From: Pseudomonas sp. 7SR1
GTDB taxonomy: Bacteria; Pseudomonadota; Gammaproteobacteria; Pseudomonadales; Pseudomonadaceae
Length of the DNA stretch: 64,000 nt
Assembly (NCBI RefSeq): GCF_900156465.1
Contig: NZ_LT707064.1
Location: 2,636,501 to 2,700,500, forward strand
Direction of reading: 5' to 3'
Every line of letters begins with the position of its first letter. Position 1 is the stretch's first letter. The notes under the pieces are model-generated. The model saw only the letters and a list, made by a program, of their open reading frames with translations. It did not search any database and was not told the origin of the DNA. Shown here one piece after another: positions 8,645 through 17,930 of the stretch. The position numbers and the translations under genes are program-made.

Positions 8645-9229
8645 TCAAACCCACCCACTGCTCTGCATCGCCTTGTACACCGCGACGATCGCCAGGATGA
8701 AAAACGCCGAGGCGGCCAGGCGGCGGATAAGGGCGAGGGGCAATTTCTCGGCGGCGAAATTACCCGCCAGCACCACTGGCACGTTAGCGATCAACATACC
8801 CACGGTCGTGCCGATGATCACCAGCCAGAGCTCCGGGTATTGCGCGGCGAGCATCACCGTGGCGATCTGCGTCTTGTCGCCGATCTCTGCCAGGAAAAAG
8901 GCGATCAGTGTGGTCAGGAACGGCCCGAACCTGCGGGCGGTATTGGCCTCTTCATCGTCCAGCTTGTCCGGGACCAGGGTCCAGAGAGCCGTGGCCGCAA
9001 AGCTCGCCGCCAGGATCCAGTGCAGGACTCCATCCGAGAAAATGCTGCTGACCCAGGCGCCCACCGCACCGGCGGCGGCGTGGTTGGCGAGTGTCGCGGC
9101 GACGATGCCGGCGATGATCGGCCAGGGTTTGCGAAAGCGAGCCGCCAGGATAAGCGCGAGCAATTGTGTCTTGTCGCCGATTTCGGCCAGCGCAACGATT
9201 GCGGTCGGTACCAGGAAAGAGTCCAGCAT
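8645..9229 (-). CDS. TMEM165/GDT1 family manganese exporter
   Basis: A 194-residue inner-membrane protein of the UPF0016/GDT1 family, which in bacteria (MneA, and eukaryotic relatives Gdt1/TMEM165) exports Mn2+ or exchanges Ca2+/Mn2+ for protons. It has six hydrophobic segments in two repeats, each with the signature E-x-G-D-K-T: AEIGDKTQ at residues 15-22 and again at about 114-121. The upstream leader holds a yybP-ykoY manganese riboswitch (9246-9435), which strongly supports a manganese substrate and predicts induction by high Mn2+. The start is the ATG at 9229, with AGGA at 9242-9239 as Shine-Dalgarno. Confidence 0.9.
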   Translation of the reverse strand: MLDSFLVPTAIVALAEIGDKTQLLALILAARFRKPWPIIAGIVAATLANHAAAGAVGAWVSSIFSDGVLHWILAASFAATALWTLVPDKLDDEEANTARRFGPFLTTLIAFFLAEIGDKTQIATVMLAAQYPELWLVIIGTTVGMLIANVPVVLAGNFAAEKLPLALIRRLAASAFFILAIVAVYKAMQSSGWV

Positions 9230-9245
9230 CAGGGGGATTCCTAAA

Positions 9246-9435
9246 GGGGCGGGTCGACACGGCTATGACACGTACAGCCTTCCCGCCCCGGGTAAGGTGT
9301 GCGTGTCATAGGTCTTGTCAAACCCAGCGACCATCTGCGTGGACGCTTGGGCCGCATACGCCATGGTCTGCTGACCAAGTATGTTGACGTATGCCGGGCG
9401 AGCAGGGCGCTCGCGGGAGACTACTCCCCTAGGAC
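9246..9435 (-). promoter_or_regulatory. yybP-ykoY manganese riboswitch and expression platform
   Basis: Reading the minus strand, the aptamer shows the hallmark GGGGAGTAG loop (9429-9421) and a second conserved loop GTCAACATAC (9388-9379), as in the Mn2+ leaders of E. coli mntP and alx. Downstream, two helices compete. CTATGACACG (9311-9302) can pair with CGTGTCATAG (9272-9263), or GGGGCGGG (9289-9282) can pair with CCCGCCCC (9253-9246). The second helix ends four bases before the Shine-Dalgarno of the exporter gene and has only TTTAG after it, so control of translation initiation is more likely than termination. That choice is inference. Confidence 0.85.
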
Positions 9436-9491
9436 GGAGCGGATTCTGCCTAGGCAAATCCGATAGGGCAAGTGCTGTTTCGTGAAAAAAT

Positions 9492-10490
9492 TCAGCCGCG
9501 CTTGGCCCGGTAGATGCGGAACCCCTGACCCTCGGCCTTGATCGTGCAAACCCCCAGGTGTTCTTCGATCAACGGCTGGTACTTGAGGAAACTGTTCGCC
9601 ACCAACCGAAGTTCGCCGCCATTTTTCAGGTGTTTGGCAGCTTTTCTCAGCAAGTTCTCCGTGGCCTGGTAATCGGTGTGCACACCGACATGGAAGGGCG
9701 GATTGCTGAGGATGGCATTCAGGCCCATGGGCGCTGCGTCGATACCGTCTGCGGTCAGTACTTCGGCCTCCAGCCCGTTGGCAGCCAGGGTCAGGCGGCT
9801 GCTGGCGGTGGCGAAAGCGTCCACGTCCAGCAGGGTGACGCTGTTGTGTGGGTAACGTCGCTTGACGGCCGCTCCCAGCACGCCGGCACCGCAGCCGAAA
9901 TCCAGCAGGTGGCCGCTGGGCAGTTTATCCAGGTGCTCGAGCAACAGCGCACTGCCGCGATCCAGCCGACCGTGGCTGAACACCCCCGGCAGGCTGACGA
10001 TCTTCAGAGGGCCTTCGGCCAGGGGCAGCTCGTAGGTCTGGGCCAGGCTTTCCAGGGGCTTGGCCTCGGGCGCATTGGCGACGGTGACCTGCCACAACTG
10101 GCAATGCCGTGCGCTGTCGAGCTTGCGCGGCTTGCCGAATGGGTTGAGTTGCTTGGATGCGCTTTCGATGCCGGCGCGTTTTTCGCCCACCAGATAGACC
10201 TCCCGACCGGCCAGGCGCGCCGCCACGGCGTTGAGCAGGTAATCGGTGAGGTCCTTGGCCTTGGGCAGGAACACCACCGCAGTGTCGAATGCGCGCTCGG
10301 GAACGTTCACGCCGAAGTGGCTGCGCTCAGGGAAACGCGCGTCCAGTGCGGCCTGGTCCCCTGCGTGCCAGCACCAGCCATGGGCCCCGGGCAGGCGGCC
10401 GAGCAGGTCGTCGGCGGGCAGCCCGGCCAGCAAGACCGATCCTTGGAATAACTCGGCCTGACGAAGCAGTACTTCACTGCGCGGATCCAT
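9492..10490 (-). CDS. rsmC: 16S rRNA (guanine1207-N2)-methyltransferase RsmC
   Basis: A 332-residue SAM-dependent methyltransferase that modifies G1207 of 16S rRNA in the 30S subunit. It has the RsmC two-domain layout: a degenerate N-terminal methyltransferase-like domain (1-165) and an active C-terminal domain with the SAM motif [12 protein letters not shown] at 195-206 and the catalytic NPPFH at 263-267. The length matches the family (about 340). The ATG at 10490 follows AAGGAGCAGACC. It reads from its own start next to the divergent riboswitch leader and downstream of the hydroxyacid dehydrogenase gene on the same strand. Confidence 0.88.
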   Translation of the reverse strand: MDPRSEVLLRQAELFQGSVLLAGLPADDLLGRLPGAHGWCWHAGDQAALDARFPERSHFGVNVPERAFDTAVVFLPKAKDLTDYLLNAVAARLAGREVYLVGEKRAGIESASKQLNPFGKPRKLDSARHCQLWQVTVANAPEAKPLESLAQTYELPLAEGPLKIVSLPGVFSHGRLDRGSALLLEHLDKLPSGHLLDFGCGAGVLGAAVKRRYPHNSVTLLDVDAFATASSRLTLAANGLEAEVLTADGIDAAPMGLNAILSNPPFHVGVHTDYQATENLLRKAAKHLKNGGELRLVANSFLKYQPLIEEHLGVCTIKAEGQGFRIYRAKRG

Positions 10491-10523
10491 GGTCTGCTCC
10501 TTGAAAAAAAGTGCGGCAGTTTA

Positions 10524-11489
10524 TCAACTGACGACTCGTCGTGCTGCACCGCTGAAAAAGCCCTGGGCGTTTTCAGTCAGTTGACCGACGATCCGCTGCC
10601 GCGCCTCGCGGCTGCCCCAGGCGTTGTGGGGCGTGACGATCAGGCGGGGAATATCGGCGGCCAGCAGTGGGTTGCCCTGGGTCGGTGGTTCCACGCTCAG
10701 CACATCGGTGGCGGCGCCGCCCAGGTGGCCGCTGCGCAGGGCATCGGCCAAGGCCTGTTCGTCGATCAGACCGCCTCGGGCGGTGTTGAGGACAAAGGCC
10801 CCGGGCTTGAGCAGCGCCAGTTCCCGCGGGCCGATGAAGTGGCGGGTGTGCTCGTTGAGCGGACAGTGCAGGGTCAGGGCATCGACTTGCGGCAGCAACT
10901 GATCCAGCGGCAGGCGATCGGGGCGGGCAGGGCGACCAGGGACCTGCCCCAGCAGCACGCGCATGCCAAATGCCTCGGCCAGCCGGCCGACGGCGCTACC
11001 CAGCTCGCCGTGGCCGAGCAAGCCCAGGGTCTTGCCTTGCAGTTCGACGATGGGATAGTCCAGCAGGCAGAACTGCGCGGCCTGTTGCCAACGACCTTCA
11101 CCCACTGCTTTTTGATAATCGGCCAGGCGCGTCGCCAGGTTCAGCAACAGCATGATCGTGTGCTGGGCCACCGACGGCGTGCCGTACCCCTGGCAGTTGC
11201 AGACGGTGATGCCGTGGCGACGAGCCGCCTGCAGGTCGACATTGTTGGTACCGGTGGCGCTGATCAGGATCAGCTTGAGGCTGGCGTTTGCGGCCATGGC
11301 CGCTGCGTCGATCACGACCTTGTTGGTGATCGCCACCGTGGCGTCCTGGAGTCGTTCTGTCACCTGGCCGGGCAGGGTCCGGGCGAACAGTTGCAGTTCG
11401 CCGAAGCAGTTGCGCAACGGGGCCAGGTCCAGGTCACCCAGGTCCAGGGAAGAATGGTCGAGAAAAACGGCGCGGGCGGTGTTCGTCAT
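10524..11489 (-). CDS. D-2-hydroxyacid dehydrogenase, glycerate/hydroxypyruvate type
   Basis: A 321-residue NAD(P)-dependent D-2-hydroxyacid dehydrogenase. The Rossmann motif is GLLGHGELGS near residue 148. The catalytic triad is visible as Arg in NTARGGLID (about 232), Glu in DVLSVEPP (about 261) and His in TPHNAWGS (about 283). Hydroxypyruvate or glyoxylate reduction (glycerate dehydrogenase, HprA-like) is the likeliest activity, and I recall the P. putida counterpart in this position being annotated so. Substrate cannot be read from the sequence. The ATG at 11489 is used because it gives the family N-terminus. The frame is open further upstream. It is divergent from the LysE gene. Confidence 0.8.
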   Translation of the reverse strand: MTNTARAVFLDHSSLDLGDLDLAPLRNCFGELQLFARTLPGQVTERLQDATVAITNKVVIDAAAMAANASLKLILISATGTNNVDLQAARRHGITVCNCQGYGTPSVAQHTIMLLLNLATRLADYQKAVGEGRWQQAAQFCLLDYPIVELQGKTLGLLGHGELGSAVGRLAEAFGMRVLLGQVPGRPARPDRLPLDQLLPQVDALTLHCPLNEHTRHFIGPRELALLKPGAFVLNTARGGLIDEQALADALRSGHLGGAATDVLSVEPPTQGNPLLAADIPRLIVTPHNAWGSREARQRIVGQLTENAQGFFSGAARRVVS

Positions 11490-11605
11490 CAACTGTACCT
11501 TTTGTGTCAGAAGCCGAAGGCGTAATGTGGCGAGCCTATCAGATGAGTTGCGGCCCTGGCGCCGCACGGCATCCACTCAACAAGGCCTACCCACGAGGAG
11601 CCCCC

Positions 11606-12235
11606 ATGTACCTCACCGAATTCCTCACTGTCGCCCTGATCCACTTGTTGGCGGTCGCCAGCCCCGGGCCGGATTTCGCCGTGGTGGTGCGCGAAAGCGT
11701 GACCCACGGCCGGCGCGCGGGAACCTGGACGGCGCTGGGCGTCGGCACGGCGATTTTCCTGCACGTGGGCTACTCGCTGTTGGGTATCGGCCTGATCGTG
11801 TCGCAATCGATCGTGCTCTTCAACGCCTTGAAGTGGGCCGCTGCCGCCTACCTGCTGTACATCGGCTTCAAGGCGCTGCGGGCCAAGCCAGCCGGTGCTG
11901 CCGAAGACCACCTGCACAAGGAGGTGGGTGAGCGTAGTGCCCGTGGCGCGTTCACCTCGGGCTTCATCACCAACGGCCTGAATCCCAAGGCGACGCTGTT
12001 CTTCCTGTCGCTGTTCACTGTGGTCATCAACCCGCATACACCGTTGGCGGTACAGGCCGGTTACGGCGTATACCTGGCGGTCGCCACGGCCTTGTGGTTC
12101 TGCATGGTCGCCATGTTGTTCAGCCAGCAGCGGGTGCGCGCCGGTTTCGCCCGCATGGGCCACTGGTTCGACCGCACCATGGGCGCGGTGCTCGTGGCCA
12201 TCGGCGTGAAGCTGGCGTTCACCGAGACGCATTGA
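11606..12235 (+). CDS. LysE/RhtB-family amino acid exporter
   Basis: A 209-residue inner-membrane exporter of the LysE superfamily, probably for an amino acid or homoserine-like compound. Five or six hydrophobic segments are visible. The family signature SPGPDFAVVVRES is at residues 19-31, and GFITNGLNPKATLFF near residue 120 is the second conserved block. CACGAGGAGCCCCC gives a strong ribosome binding site before the ATG at 11606. The gene is divergent from the 2-hydroxyacid dehydrogenase. An inverted repeat (12272-12300) follows it. Confidence 0.85.
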   Translation: MYLTEFLTVALIHLLAVASPGPDFAVVVRESVTHGRRAGTWTALGVGTAIFLHVGYSLLGIGLIVSQSIVLFNALKWAAAAYLLYIGFKALRAKPAGAAEDHLHKEVGERSARGAFTSGFITNGLNPKATLFFLSLFTVVINPHTPLAVQAGYGVYLAVATALWFCMVAMLFSQQRVRAGFARMGHWFDRTMGAVLVAIGVKLAFTETH

Positions 12236-12271
12236 TCTGCGAGCGTATCCGTCCAGGCTGCGTGAACGCGT

Positions 12272-12300
12272 GCAAATACTGGCTCAAGGCTAGTATTTGC
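12272..12300. promoter_or_regulatory. 9-bp inverted repeat upstream of the acyl-CoA ligase gene
   Basis: GCAAATACT and its exact complement AGTATTTGC are separated by 11 bases, which contain a direct repeat GGCT. It lies about 100 bases before the acyl-CoA ligase start and 37 bases after the LysE stop. There is no T-run, so a protein-binding operator is as likely as a terminator. Confidence 0.4.
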
Positions 12301-12339
12301 CTGCTGAATAAATCATTCCTTTGGCTGATTTGATCCGTG

Positions 12340-12358
12340 TATAAGCGCTCTAGAGTGC
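12340..12358 (+). promoter_or_regulatory. -10-like TATAAG next to the palindrome GCGCTCTAGAGTGC
   Basis: TATAAG at 12340-12345 runs into a 14-bp near-perfect palindrome (GCGCTCTAGAGTGC, 12345-12358, one mismatch pair), 43 bases before the acyl-CoA ligase ATG. The -35 is not obvious. The arrangement is that of a promoter with an overlapping operator, but no known regulator motif is recognised. Confidence 0.35.
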
Positions 12359-12400
12359 TCACCTCCAGCCACGACTATGCAGTCAGAAAAAGGGATTCTT

Positions 12401-14083
12401 ATGTTGCAGACTCGCGTTATTCCTCCTGCCGAAGGCGCTTATCAATACCCGCTGCTGATCAGGCGGCTGTTGATGTCCGGGGCCCGTTACGAGAAAACCC
12501 GCGAGATCGTCTACCGTGACCAGTTGCGCTACAACTATCCGACACTGGTCGAACGGGTCGCGCGGCTGGCCAATGTGCTGACCGAAGCCGGGGTCAAGGC
12601 GGGCGATACCGTCGCAGTGATGGACTGGGACAGCCATCGGTATCTGGAATGCATGTTCGCGATACCGATGATCGGCGCGGTGATCCATACGATCAACGTG
12701 CGCCTGTCGCCGGAGCAGATCCTCTACACCATGAATCATGCCGAGGACCGTTTCGTGCTGGTCAACAGCGAGTTCGTCGGGTTGTACCAGGCCATTGCCG
12801 GCCACCTGACCACGGTGGAAAAGACGCTGCTGCTGACCGACTTGCCGGAAAAGACCGCCGACCTGCCGAACCTGGTGGGTGAATACGAGCAACTGCTGGC
12901 CGCGGCGAGCCCCGTCTACGACTTCCAGGACTTCGACGAGAACTCGGTCGCCACCACCTTCTACACCACCGGCACCACGGGCAACCCCAAGGGGGTGTAC
13001 TTCACTCACCGGCAGTTGGTGCTGCATACCCTGGGCGAGGCGACCATCATGGGGGCCATCGACAGTGTGCGGCTGCTGGGCTCCAATGACGTGTACATGC
13101 CCATCACGCCGATGTTCCATGTACATGCCTGGGGCCTGCCGTACGTGGCGACCATGCTCGGCCTCAAGCAGGTCTATCCCGGCCGGTACGATCCGGAATT
13201 CCTGGTCCAGCTATGGCGCAATGAGAAGGTCACGTTCTCCCACTGCGTGCCCACCATCCTGCAAATGGTCCTCAACGCCAAGAGCGCCCAGGACGCCGAT
13301 TTCGGCGGCTGGAAAATCGTCATCGGCGGCAGTGCCCTGAACCGTAGCCTGTATGAAGCCGCCAAGGCCAAGGGCATCCAGCTCACCGCCGCCTACGGTA
13401 TGTCGGAAACCGGCCCCCTGGTGTCCTGTGCCCACCTGAACGACGAATTGATGGCCGGCAGCGAAGACGAGCGCATCACCTACCGGATCAAGGCCGGCGT
13501 ACCGGGGCCTCTGGTGGAGGCGGCGATCGTCGATGCCGAGGGCCGCTTCCTGCCTGCCGACGGCGAGACCCAGGGGGAGCTGGTACTGCGGGCGCCCTGG
13601 CTCACCGAGGGTTATTTCAACGAGCCGCAGAAAGGCGCCGAGCTCTGGGCCGGTGGCTGGCTGCACACCGGTGACGTCGCCACGCTGGACGGCATGGGCT
13701 TCATCGACATCCGCGACCGTATCAAGGACGTGATCAAGACTGGCGGCGAATGGATCTCCTCCCTGGACCTGGAAGACCTCATCAGCCGTCACGTGGCGGT
13801 ACGTGAAGTAGCAGTGGTGGGTATTCCGGATCCACAGTGGGGCGAGCGTCCGTTTGCCTTGCTGGTGATTCACGAAGGGCACCAGATCGGGGCTCGGGAG
13901 CTCAAGGATCACCTCAAGCCGTTCGTCGAGCAGGGGCACCTGAGCAAGTGGGCGATTCCGAGCCAGATTGCCCTTGTTACGGAAATTCCCAAGACCAGTG
14001 TCGGCAAGCTCGACAAGAAGCGCATCCGCGTCGATATCGTCGAATGGCAAAGCAACAACAGCACCTTCCTTTCCACGCTTTGA
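12401..14083 (+). CDS. medium- or long-chain fatty-acid--CoA ligase
   Basis: A 560-residue ANL-superfamily acyl-CoA synthetase (AlkK-like) that would activate fatty acids with ATP and CoA in the cytoplasm. The AMP-binding loop [11 protein letters not shown] is at residues 189-199. Motif YGMSETGP near 333 and [19 protein letters not shown] near 425 carry the conserved Asp and Arg. The final catalytic Lys is in [11 protein letters not shown] near 538. The ATG at 12401 has AGGGA at good distance. An ATG 24 bases upstream lacks one. The next genes on the strand encode a DUF1302 barrel and a DUF1329 exported protein, and this order is conserved in other pseudomonads as I recall, so the ligase probably handles the product of an envelope step on fatty acids or esters. 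Confidence 0.88.
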   Translation: MLQTRVIPPAEGAYQYPLLIRRLLMSGARYEKTREIVYRDQLRYNYPTLVERVARLANVLTEAGVKAGDTVAVMDWDSHRYLECMFAIPMIGAVIHTINVRLSPEQILYTMNHAEDRFVLVNSEFVGLYQAIAGHLTTVEKTLLLTDLPEKTADLPNLVGEYEQLLAAASPVYDFQDFDENSVATTFYTTGTTGNPKGVYFTHRQLVLHTLGEATIMGAIDSVRLLGSNDVYMPITPMFHVHAWGLPYVATMLGLKQVYPGRYDPEFLVQLWRNEKVTFSHCVPTILQMVLNAKSAQDADFGGWKIVIGGSALNRSLYEAAKAKGIQLTAAYGMSETGPLVSCAHLNDELMAGSEDERITYRIKAGVPGPLVEAAIVDAEGRFLPADGETQGELVLRAPWLTEGYFNEPQKGAELWAGGWLHTGDVATLDGMGFIDIRDRIKDVIKTGGEWISSLDLEDLISRHVAVREVAVVGIPDPQWGERPFALLVIHEGHQIGARELKDHLKPFVEQGHLSKWAIPSQIALVTEIPKTSVGKLDKKRIRVDIVEWQSNNSTFLSTL

Positions 14084-14417
14084 AGCGTTCCTGCCGTGCC
14101 CGAAAGGGCACGGCAGCCCCACCAAGCAAGCGCTTGCCTTGTCAAACCGGAAAAATCAGCCATCCTTGCGGTGCCGATATCTGTCGGCCTGGCGAAAGGA
14201 CTGTTCCAGAGTGGTCGAGGGCTGCAAATCACACTTTAGAGGGATCAAGCCGTACTACCTGCTGGCTATAGTCCGCTCACGGATTTTTCAGGAACGGGGC
14301 GCACGCACGAAAGAGCGATGCGACTTCCGCGGGGTATCGGGGCGTTGCCGCGCCCAGGCCGTCGAAGTGTTCCTGGAACGTTCACTGCCATAACAATAAG
14401 CACATGGAGTAGCGTCG
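14084..14417. other. 333-bp gap between acyl-CoA ligase and DUF1302 genes
   Basis: No gene is supported. The first part holds the hairpin at 14091-14117. A possible -10 (TATAGT near 14266) lies in the middle. The size of the gap and the hairpin suggest that the DUF1302-DUF1329 pair has its own promoter. Confidence 0.45.
14091..14117 (+). terminator. stable GNRA-loop hairpin after the acyl-CoA ligase gene
   Basis: CTGCCGTGCCC pairs perfectly with GGGCACGGCAG around a GAAA loop, eight bases after the stop codon. There is no T-run after it, so it may be a processing or stability hairpin more than an intrinsic terminator. Confidence 0.55.
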
Positions 14418-16277
14418 ATGACCACAGCAACCACGTTCTGGCGCCGGGCAAAATTGCCTCTGGCGGTCAGTCTCGCCTCTTCGCTCGCCGGGCCGGCATT
14501 TGGCGTCAGCTTCAATATCGGTGAAATCGAAGGCCAGTTCGACTCGTCCCTGTCGGTGGGCGCAAGCTGGTCCACGGCCAAGCCCAACAGCGACCTGATT
14601 GGTGTCAACAACGGCGGCAAGGGGTTGTCGCAGACCTCCGATGACGGACACCTGAACTTCAAGCGTGGCGAAACCTTCTCGAAGATCTTCAAGGGCATCC
14701 ACGACCTGGAACTCAAGTATGGCGATACCGGCGTGTTCGTACGCGGCAAGTACTGGTACGACTTCGAGCTGAAGGACGAAAACCGCCTGTACAAGGACAT
14801 CAGCGACAGCAATCGCAAGGAAGGCGCCAAGTCTTCCGGCGGGCAGATCCTCGATGCGTTCGTCTATCACAACTACGCCATTGCCGATCAACCGGGCTCG
14901 GTGCGCCTGGGCAAGCAGGTGGTCAGCTGGGGTGAGAGTACCTTCATCCAGGGCGGCATTAACTCCATCAACCCGATCGACGTGTCCGCGTTCCGTCGTC
15001 CCGGTGCCGAGATCAAGGAAGGCCTGATCCCGGTCAACATGTTCTACGTGTCCCAGAGCCTGACCGATAACCTGTCGGCCGAGGCCTTCTACCAGATTGA
15101 ATGGGACCAGACCGTGGTGGATAACTGCGGTACGTTCTTCTCCCAGCCCGATGTGATTGCCGATGGTTGCAATGACAACCTGCGGGTATTGAACAAACGC
15201 TCAAGCATTCCGTTTCCGGGTATCGTCCTCCCGATACTGGAAGGCCAAGGCGTCGACATCAACGAAGAAGGCGTGCTGGTGCGTCGCGGTCCGGACCGCG
15301 ATGCCCGCGAGAGCGGCCAATGGGGCGCGTCTCTGAAGTACATGTTCGAGCCGCTGGACACCGAGTTTGGCGCCTACTTCATGAACTACCACAGTCGTGC
15401 GCCGATCTTCAGTGCTACCGGTGCGCCGCAGTCGGTCTACAACAGCGCTCCGCTTTTTGGTCAGCTGGCGCCCCTGATCGTGGCGGGTAACTCGAATTAT
15501 TTCGTCGAATATCCTGAAGACATCCGTTTGTATGGCCTGAGCTTCTCCACGACGCTGCCCACCGGTACGGCGTGGAGCGGTGAACTGAGCTACCGTCCGA
15601 ATGCTCCGGTGCAATTGAGCACCACCGATATCCTGTTTGCCGGTGTCACCCCATTGCCCGGGCTCGGCAATGCGTCGGTGCTCCAAGGCACTCCGGGCCA
15701 GGACCTGCATGGCTATCGCCGCAAGGAAATCACCCAGTTCCAGACCACCTTCACCCACTTCCTCGATCAGGTCATGGGCGCCAGCCGCCTGACCCTGGTT
15801 GGTGAAGTCGGTGTCACTCACGTCGGTGGCCTGGAAAGCAAATCCGATGCTCGTTACGGTCGTGATCCGGTGTTCGGTCCAGGCCAGTTGCCCAACGGCT
15901 TCTGCAGCACGCTCAACTCTTCGACCGCCGCAGGTGGTGGCCAGACCGCCGCCAACGTGAACAGCAACTGCAACAACGACGGCTTCACCACCTCCACCTC
16001 CTGGGGCTACCGCGCTCGCGCCATCTGGGAATACCCGGACGTGTTCGCCGGTGTGAACCTCAAGCCCAACGTGGCCTGGTCCCATGACGTCAAAGGCTAC
16101 TCGCCAGGCCCTGGCGGCAACTTCGAGGAAGGCCGCAAAGCTGTCAGCCTCGGTCTGGATGCCGAATACCAGAACACCTACAACGCGAGCCTGGCCTACA
16201 CCAACTTCTTTGGTGGCGACTTCAGCACCGTTGACGATCGCGATTTCCTGGCGCTCAGCGTCGGCGTGACCTTCTAA
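14418..16277 (+). CDS. DUF1302 outer-membrane barrel-like protein
   Basis: A 619-residue DUF1302 protein. A signal peptide covers about residues 1-29 (basic start, hydrophobic core, PAFG cut region). The mature part shows the alternating pattern of amphipathic beta strands with many Tyr, Trp and Asn, and the last residue is Phe (VGVTF), the usual outer-membrane barrel signature. It therefore probably forms an outer-membrane beta-barrel. The DUF1329 gene follows 24 bases after the stop, and the two families occur together widely. With the acyl-CoA ligase upstream and a MalT-type regulator downstream, a role in uptake, release or hydrolysis of fatty acids or fatty esters is likely but unproven. 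Confidence 0.85.
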   Translation: MTTATTFWRRAKLPLAVSLASSLAGPAFGVSFNIGEIEGQFDSSLSVGASWSTAKPNSDLIGVNNGGKGLSQTSDDGHLNFKRGETFSKIFKGIHDLELKYGDTGVFVRGKYWYDFELKDENRLYKDISDSNRKEGAKSSGGQILDAFVYHNYAIADQPGSVRLGKQVVSWGESTFIQGGINSINPIDVSAFRRPGAEIKEGLIPVNMFYVSQSLTDNLSAEAFYQIEWDQTVVDNCGTFFSQPDVIADGCNDNLRVLNKRSSIPFPGIVLPILEGQGVDINEEGVLVRRGPDRDARESGQWGASLKYMFEPLDTEFGAYFMNYHSRAPIFSATGAPQSVYNSAPLFGQLAPLIVAGNSNYFVEYPEDIRLYGLSFSTTLPTGTAWSGELSYRPNAPVQLSTTDILFAGVTPLPGLGNASVLQGTPGQDLHGYRRKEITQFQTTFTHFLDQVMGASRLTLVGEVGVTHVGGLESKSDARYGRDPVFGPGQLPNGFCSTLNSSTAAGGGQTAANVNSNCNNDGFTTSTSWGYRARAIWEYPDVFAGVNLKPNVAWSHDVKGYSPGPGGNFEEGRKAVSLGLDAEYQNTYNASLAYTNFFGGDFSTVDDRDFLALSVGVTF

Positions 16278-16301
16278 GCACCGTATTTCAGGATGATCAC
16301 T

Positions 16302-17666
16302 ATGAAAATAACAAAGAGTCTGTTGCAGGTCGGTGCGTTGGGGCTTTCCCTGCTGGCCGCCAGCGTCATGGCGGCGGTGCCTGCCGCCGAAGCCGACAAA
16401 CTGGGCAAGAGCCTGACGCCGATGGGCGCCGAGATGGCCGGCAATGCCGACGGTTCGATCCCAGCCTGGAAACCCATGGCCAAGAACGCCGGTTCCGTGG
16501 ACAGCAAGGGTTTCCTGTCCGATCCGTTCGCCAGTGAAAAACCGTTGTTCACCATCACCGCGCAGAACGTCGACCAGTACAAGGACAAGCTCGCGCCGGG
16601 CCAGTACGCGATGTTCAAGCGCTACCCGGAAAGCTTCAAGATGCCGGTCTACCCATCCCATCGCGGTGCCACCGTTCCGGATGAGGTGTTCGCCTCCATC
16701 AAGAAGAATGCGGTCAACACCAAGCTGGTATCCGGTGGCAACGGCCTGGAGAACTTCGAGACGGCCATTCCGTTCCCGATTCCCCAGAGCGGCGTCGAAG
16801 TGATCTGGAACCACATCACCCGTTATCGCGGCGGCAGCGTGACCCGCCTGGTGACTCAGGCCACCCCGCAGCCCAACGGCTCCTACAGCCTGGTGTACTT
16901 CCGCGACCAGTTCGTGTTCCGCGACAAGATGAAGGACTTCGATCCAGCCAACCCCGGCAACATCCTGTTCTACTTCAAGCAGCAAGTGACCGCGCCGGCG
17001 CGCCTGGCCGGTGGTGTGCTACTGGTGCACGAAACCCTCGACCAGGTGAAGGAACCTCGCTCGGCCTGGGTCTACAACGCCGGCCAGCGCCGTGTGCGCC
17101 GTGCGCCACAAGTGTCCTATGACGGCCCGGGGACCGCCGCCGACGGCCTGCGTACCTCCGACAACCTGGACATGTACAACGGTGCGCCGGATCGCTACGA
17201 CTGGAAACTGGTAGGCAAGAAAGAGCTGTACATCGCCGCCAACAGCTACAAGATCGACTCGCCGCAACTCAAGTACGCCGACATCCTCAAGGCCGGCCAC
17301 GTCAACCAGGACCTGGCGCGCTACGAGCTGCGTCGTGTCTGGCATGTGACCGCGACCCTGAAGGAAGGCCAGCGCCATATCTACGCCAAGCGTGACTTCT
17401 TCATCGATGAAGACACCTGGCAAGCCGCGGTGATCGATCATTACGACGGTCGTGGCCAGCTCTGGCGCGTCGCCGAGGCCCATGCCGAGAACTACTACGA
17501 CAAGCAGGTGCCGTGGTACGCCCTGGAAACCCTCTATGACCTGCAGTCCGGGCGCTACCTGGCCCTGGGCATGAAGAACGAGGAGAAATCGGCCTACGAC
17601 TTCGGCTTCACCGCCAGCACCGCCGACTTCACCCCGAACGCGCTGCGCCAGGACGGTATCCGCTAA
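16302..17666 (+). CDS. DUF1329 exported protein
   Basis: A 454-residue DUF1329 protein with a clear signal peptide (MKITKSLLQVG..., cut near ASVMAA, residues 19-24), so it is exported to the periplasm or outer membrane. Family members are thought to have a LolA/LolB-like lipid-binding fold. No catalytic motif is evident to me. The ATG at 16302 is chosen because AGGA lies eight bases upstream. An in-frame ATG at 16293 sits on the Shine-Dalgarno itself. It is 24 bases downstream of the DUF1302 gene and ends before a strong terminator, so the two form an operon. Confidence 0.85.
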   Translation: MKITKSLLQVGALGLSLLAASVMAAVPAAEADKLGKSLTPMGAEMAGNADGSIPAWKPMAKNAGSVDSKGFLSDPFASEKPLFTITAQNVDQYKDKLAPGQYAMFKRYPESFKMPVYPSHRGATVPDEVFASIKKNAVNTKLVSGGNGLENFETAIPFPIPQSGVEVIWNHITRYRGGSVTRLVTQATPQPNGSYSLVYFRDQFVFRDKMKDFDPANPGNILFYFKQQVTAPARLAGGVLLVHETLDQVKEPRSAWVYNAGQRRVRRAPQVSYDGPGTAADGLRTSDNLDMYNGAPDRYDWKLVGKKELYIAANSYKIDSPQLKYADILKAGHVNQDLARYELRRVWHVTATLKEGQRHIYAKRDFFIDEDTWQAAVIDHYDGRGQLWRVAEAHAENYYDKQVPWYALETLYDLQSGRYLALGMKNEEKSAYDFGFTASTADFTPNALRQDGIR

Positions 17667-17692
17667 TGGCTTTACCCGAGGCCGCATCCTCG

Positions 17693-17728
17693 AAAAAACG
17701 CCCCGACTGGTTCGGGGCGTTTTTTTGT
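17693..17728 (+). terminator. intrinsic terminator of the DUF1302-DUF1329 operon
   Basis: AAAAAACGCCCCGA and TCGGGGCGTTTTTTT form a GC-rich stem with a U-run, 27 bases after the DUF1329 stop. The A-run on the other side allows it to work in both directions. Confidence 0.92.
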
Positions 17729-17764
17729 TGGGGCTAAACACAAATGAGCGGGTAAACACAACGT

Positions 17765-17892
17765 TGTGGCGCGGGGTTCATCCCCGTTGGGTCGCGAAGC
17801 GGCCCCTCAACCCGCCAACTCGAAGCGACAGATAGATGCCTTCAATCTTTGGGGCCGCTTCGCAGCACAACGGGGATGAACCCCTCGCCACA
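17765..17892. repeat. REP-like inverted repeat, GTGGCG class
   Basis: Arms TGTGGCGCGGGGTTCATCCC and GGGATGAACCCCTCGCCACA pair almost perfectly, with inner arms CGCGAAGCGGCCCC and GGGGCCGCTTCGC also complementary. The full unit is about 128 bases and would fold into one long hairpin. Confidence 0.75.
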
Positions 17893-17930
17893 GAAGTCAT
17901 GCCTGACGCGCCTTTCAAGTTGAATCGACG

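Noticed and set aside
15201..16985. A 594-codon minus-strand frame opposite the DUF1302 and DUF1329 genes
   Set aside because: No start signal or homology. The plus-strand genes have signal peptides and a shared terminator.
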